DNA from: Clostridia bacterium
GTDB taxonomy: Bacteria; Bacillota; Clostridia; Oscillospirales; Acutalibacteraceae
Length of the DNA: 39,128 nucleotides
Reading direction: 5' to 3'
Assembly: GCA_017397655.1 (NCBI GenBank)
Contig: JAFQIG010000045.1
Coordinates: forward strand, 1 to 39,128
Position 1 is the stretch's first letter, and the number at the start of each line of letters is the position of its first letter. The notes under the pieces are model-generated. The model was not told the DNA's origin. It worked only from the letters and a program-made list of their open reading frames with translations, and did not search any database. This document shows, piece by piece, positions 39,004-39,128 of the stretch. A program made the position numbers and the translations under genes.

Positions 39004-39128
39004 TGAAGTGCAACACCTAAAAAAAATAAAGACAACATAGCCTCTTTAGTGTAAAATGTAAGTGACCAAACAAACTTTCACAGGAGGAAGCTATGATGTC
39101 CTACACACATTTTACACCAGAAGAACGA
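39004..39128 (+). mobile_element. IS30-family insertion sequence, left end (partial)
   Basis: Following the repeat, TGAAGTGCAACA (39004-39015) resembles the terminal inverted repeat of IS30-family elements (a GAAGTGCAAC type end). A ribosome site AGGAGGAAG and a transposase start follow at once. The right end is outside the window, so its limits cannot be checked. Confidence 0.6.
39093..39128 (+). CDS. IS30-family transposase, N-terminal fragment (window edge)
   Basis: Only the first 12 codons are in the window: MMSYTHFTPEER. MSYTHxTxEER is the well-known beginning of IS30 transposases (HTH_38 domain). ATG at 39093 (or 39096) follows AGGAGGAAG. Truncated by the end of the window, not evidently broken. 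Confidence 0.75.
   Translation, partial: MMSYTHFTPEER

Noticed and set aside
1-39128. CRISPR array, prophage or toxin-antitoxin locus
   Set aside because: No regularly spaced direct repeats, no phage structural or integrase genes, and no recognised toxin-antitoxin pair were seen.

Overview
The window looks like chromosomal DNA from a Gram-positive, spore-forming member of the Clostridia, most likely a Ruminococcus/Oscillospiraceae-type gut bacterium. The grounds are strong AGGAGG-type ribosome sites, frequent TTG starts, a spoVAC homologue, a phoH-ybeY-dgkA-era-yqzL-recO block in the usual Firmicutes order, and sigma-A promoters of the TTGACA-N17-TATAAT type. The species assignment is inference; no 16S or other marker was available.

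Layout. (1) 1-530: the 5' end of a leftward tRNA (probably tRNA-Ala) with its promoter, and a gene-free stretch packed with palindromic and dispersed repeats. (2) 535-5613: an ECF-like sigma factor with an unusual hydrophobic C-terminal extension, then membrane or surface proteins: a zinc-ribbon protein, a BspA-type leucine-rich-repeat protein and two small membrane proteins. Two nearly identical ECF-type promoters (TGAAC-N16-GTATC followed by TATATATATA) sit before the zinc-ribbon and LRR genes, which suggests a small self-contained regulon. (3) 5663-6724: a Gfo/Idh/MocA oxidoreductase with its own promoter. (4) 6804-9883: SpoVAC, a DUF4830 protein, a YfcE-type phosphodiesterase, three small clostridial proteins (one only 52 residues) and a second metallophosphoesterase. 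The ribosome site of spoVAC lies in one arm of a 16-bp hairpin, and a spore-sigma-like -10 lies in the loop. (5) 9951-13391: a CapA-family protein, a TarI/IspD cytidylyltransferase and a TagF-like glycerophosphotransferase, all leftward, consistent with wall teichoic-acid-type polymer synthesis. (6) 13603-22205: a rightward housekeeping run, phoH, ybeY, dgkA/udpK, era, a lipoprotein, yqzL, recO, mutS2, an ACT-domain protein and a UPF0210 protein. (7) 22371-22682: a small leftward orphan gene with a good promoter. (8) 23005-38823: a long polysaccharide (capsule/EPS) operon with a FlaA1/CapD-type sugar dehydratase, eight or nine glycosyltransferases, an EpsG-type polymerase, two hexapeptide acetyltransferases and a membrane-anchored GH88/105-like hydrolase. 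(9) 38824-39128: a 108-bp MITE-like repeat and the start of an IS30-family transposase.

How the parts fit. The polysaccharide operon contains lipid-linked sugar modification, chain-building transferases, acetylation and polymerisation. I see no initiating sugar-phosphate transferase and no flippase, so these probably lie past the IS30 element or elsewhere. Tandem related copies of transferase and acetyltransferase genes suggest growth of the cluster by duplication. The repeats at 3406-3513 and 38883-38990 are inverted copies with one mismatch and bracket nearly the whole window.

The two observations I rate highest are the putative ECF regulon with duplicated promoters, and the occluded ribosome site of spoVAC.
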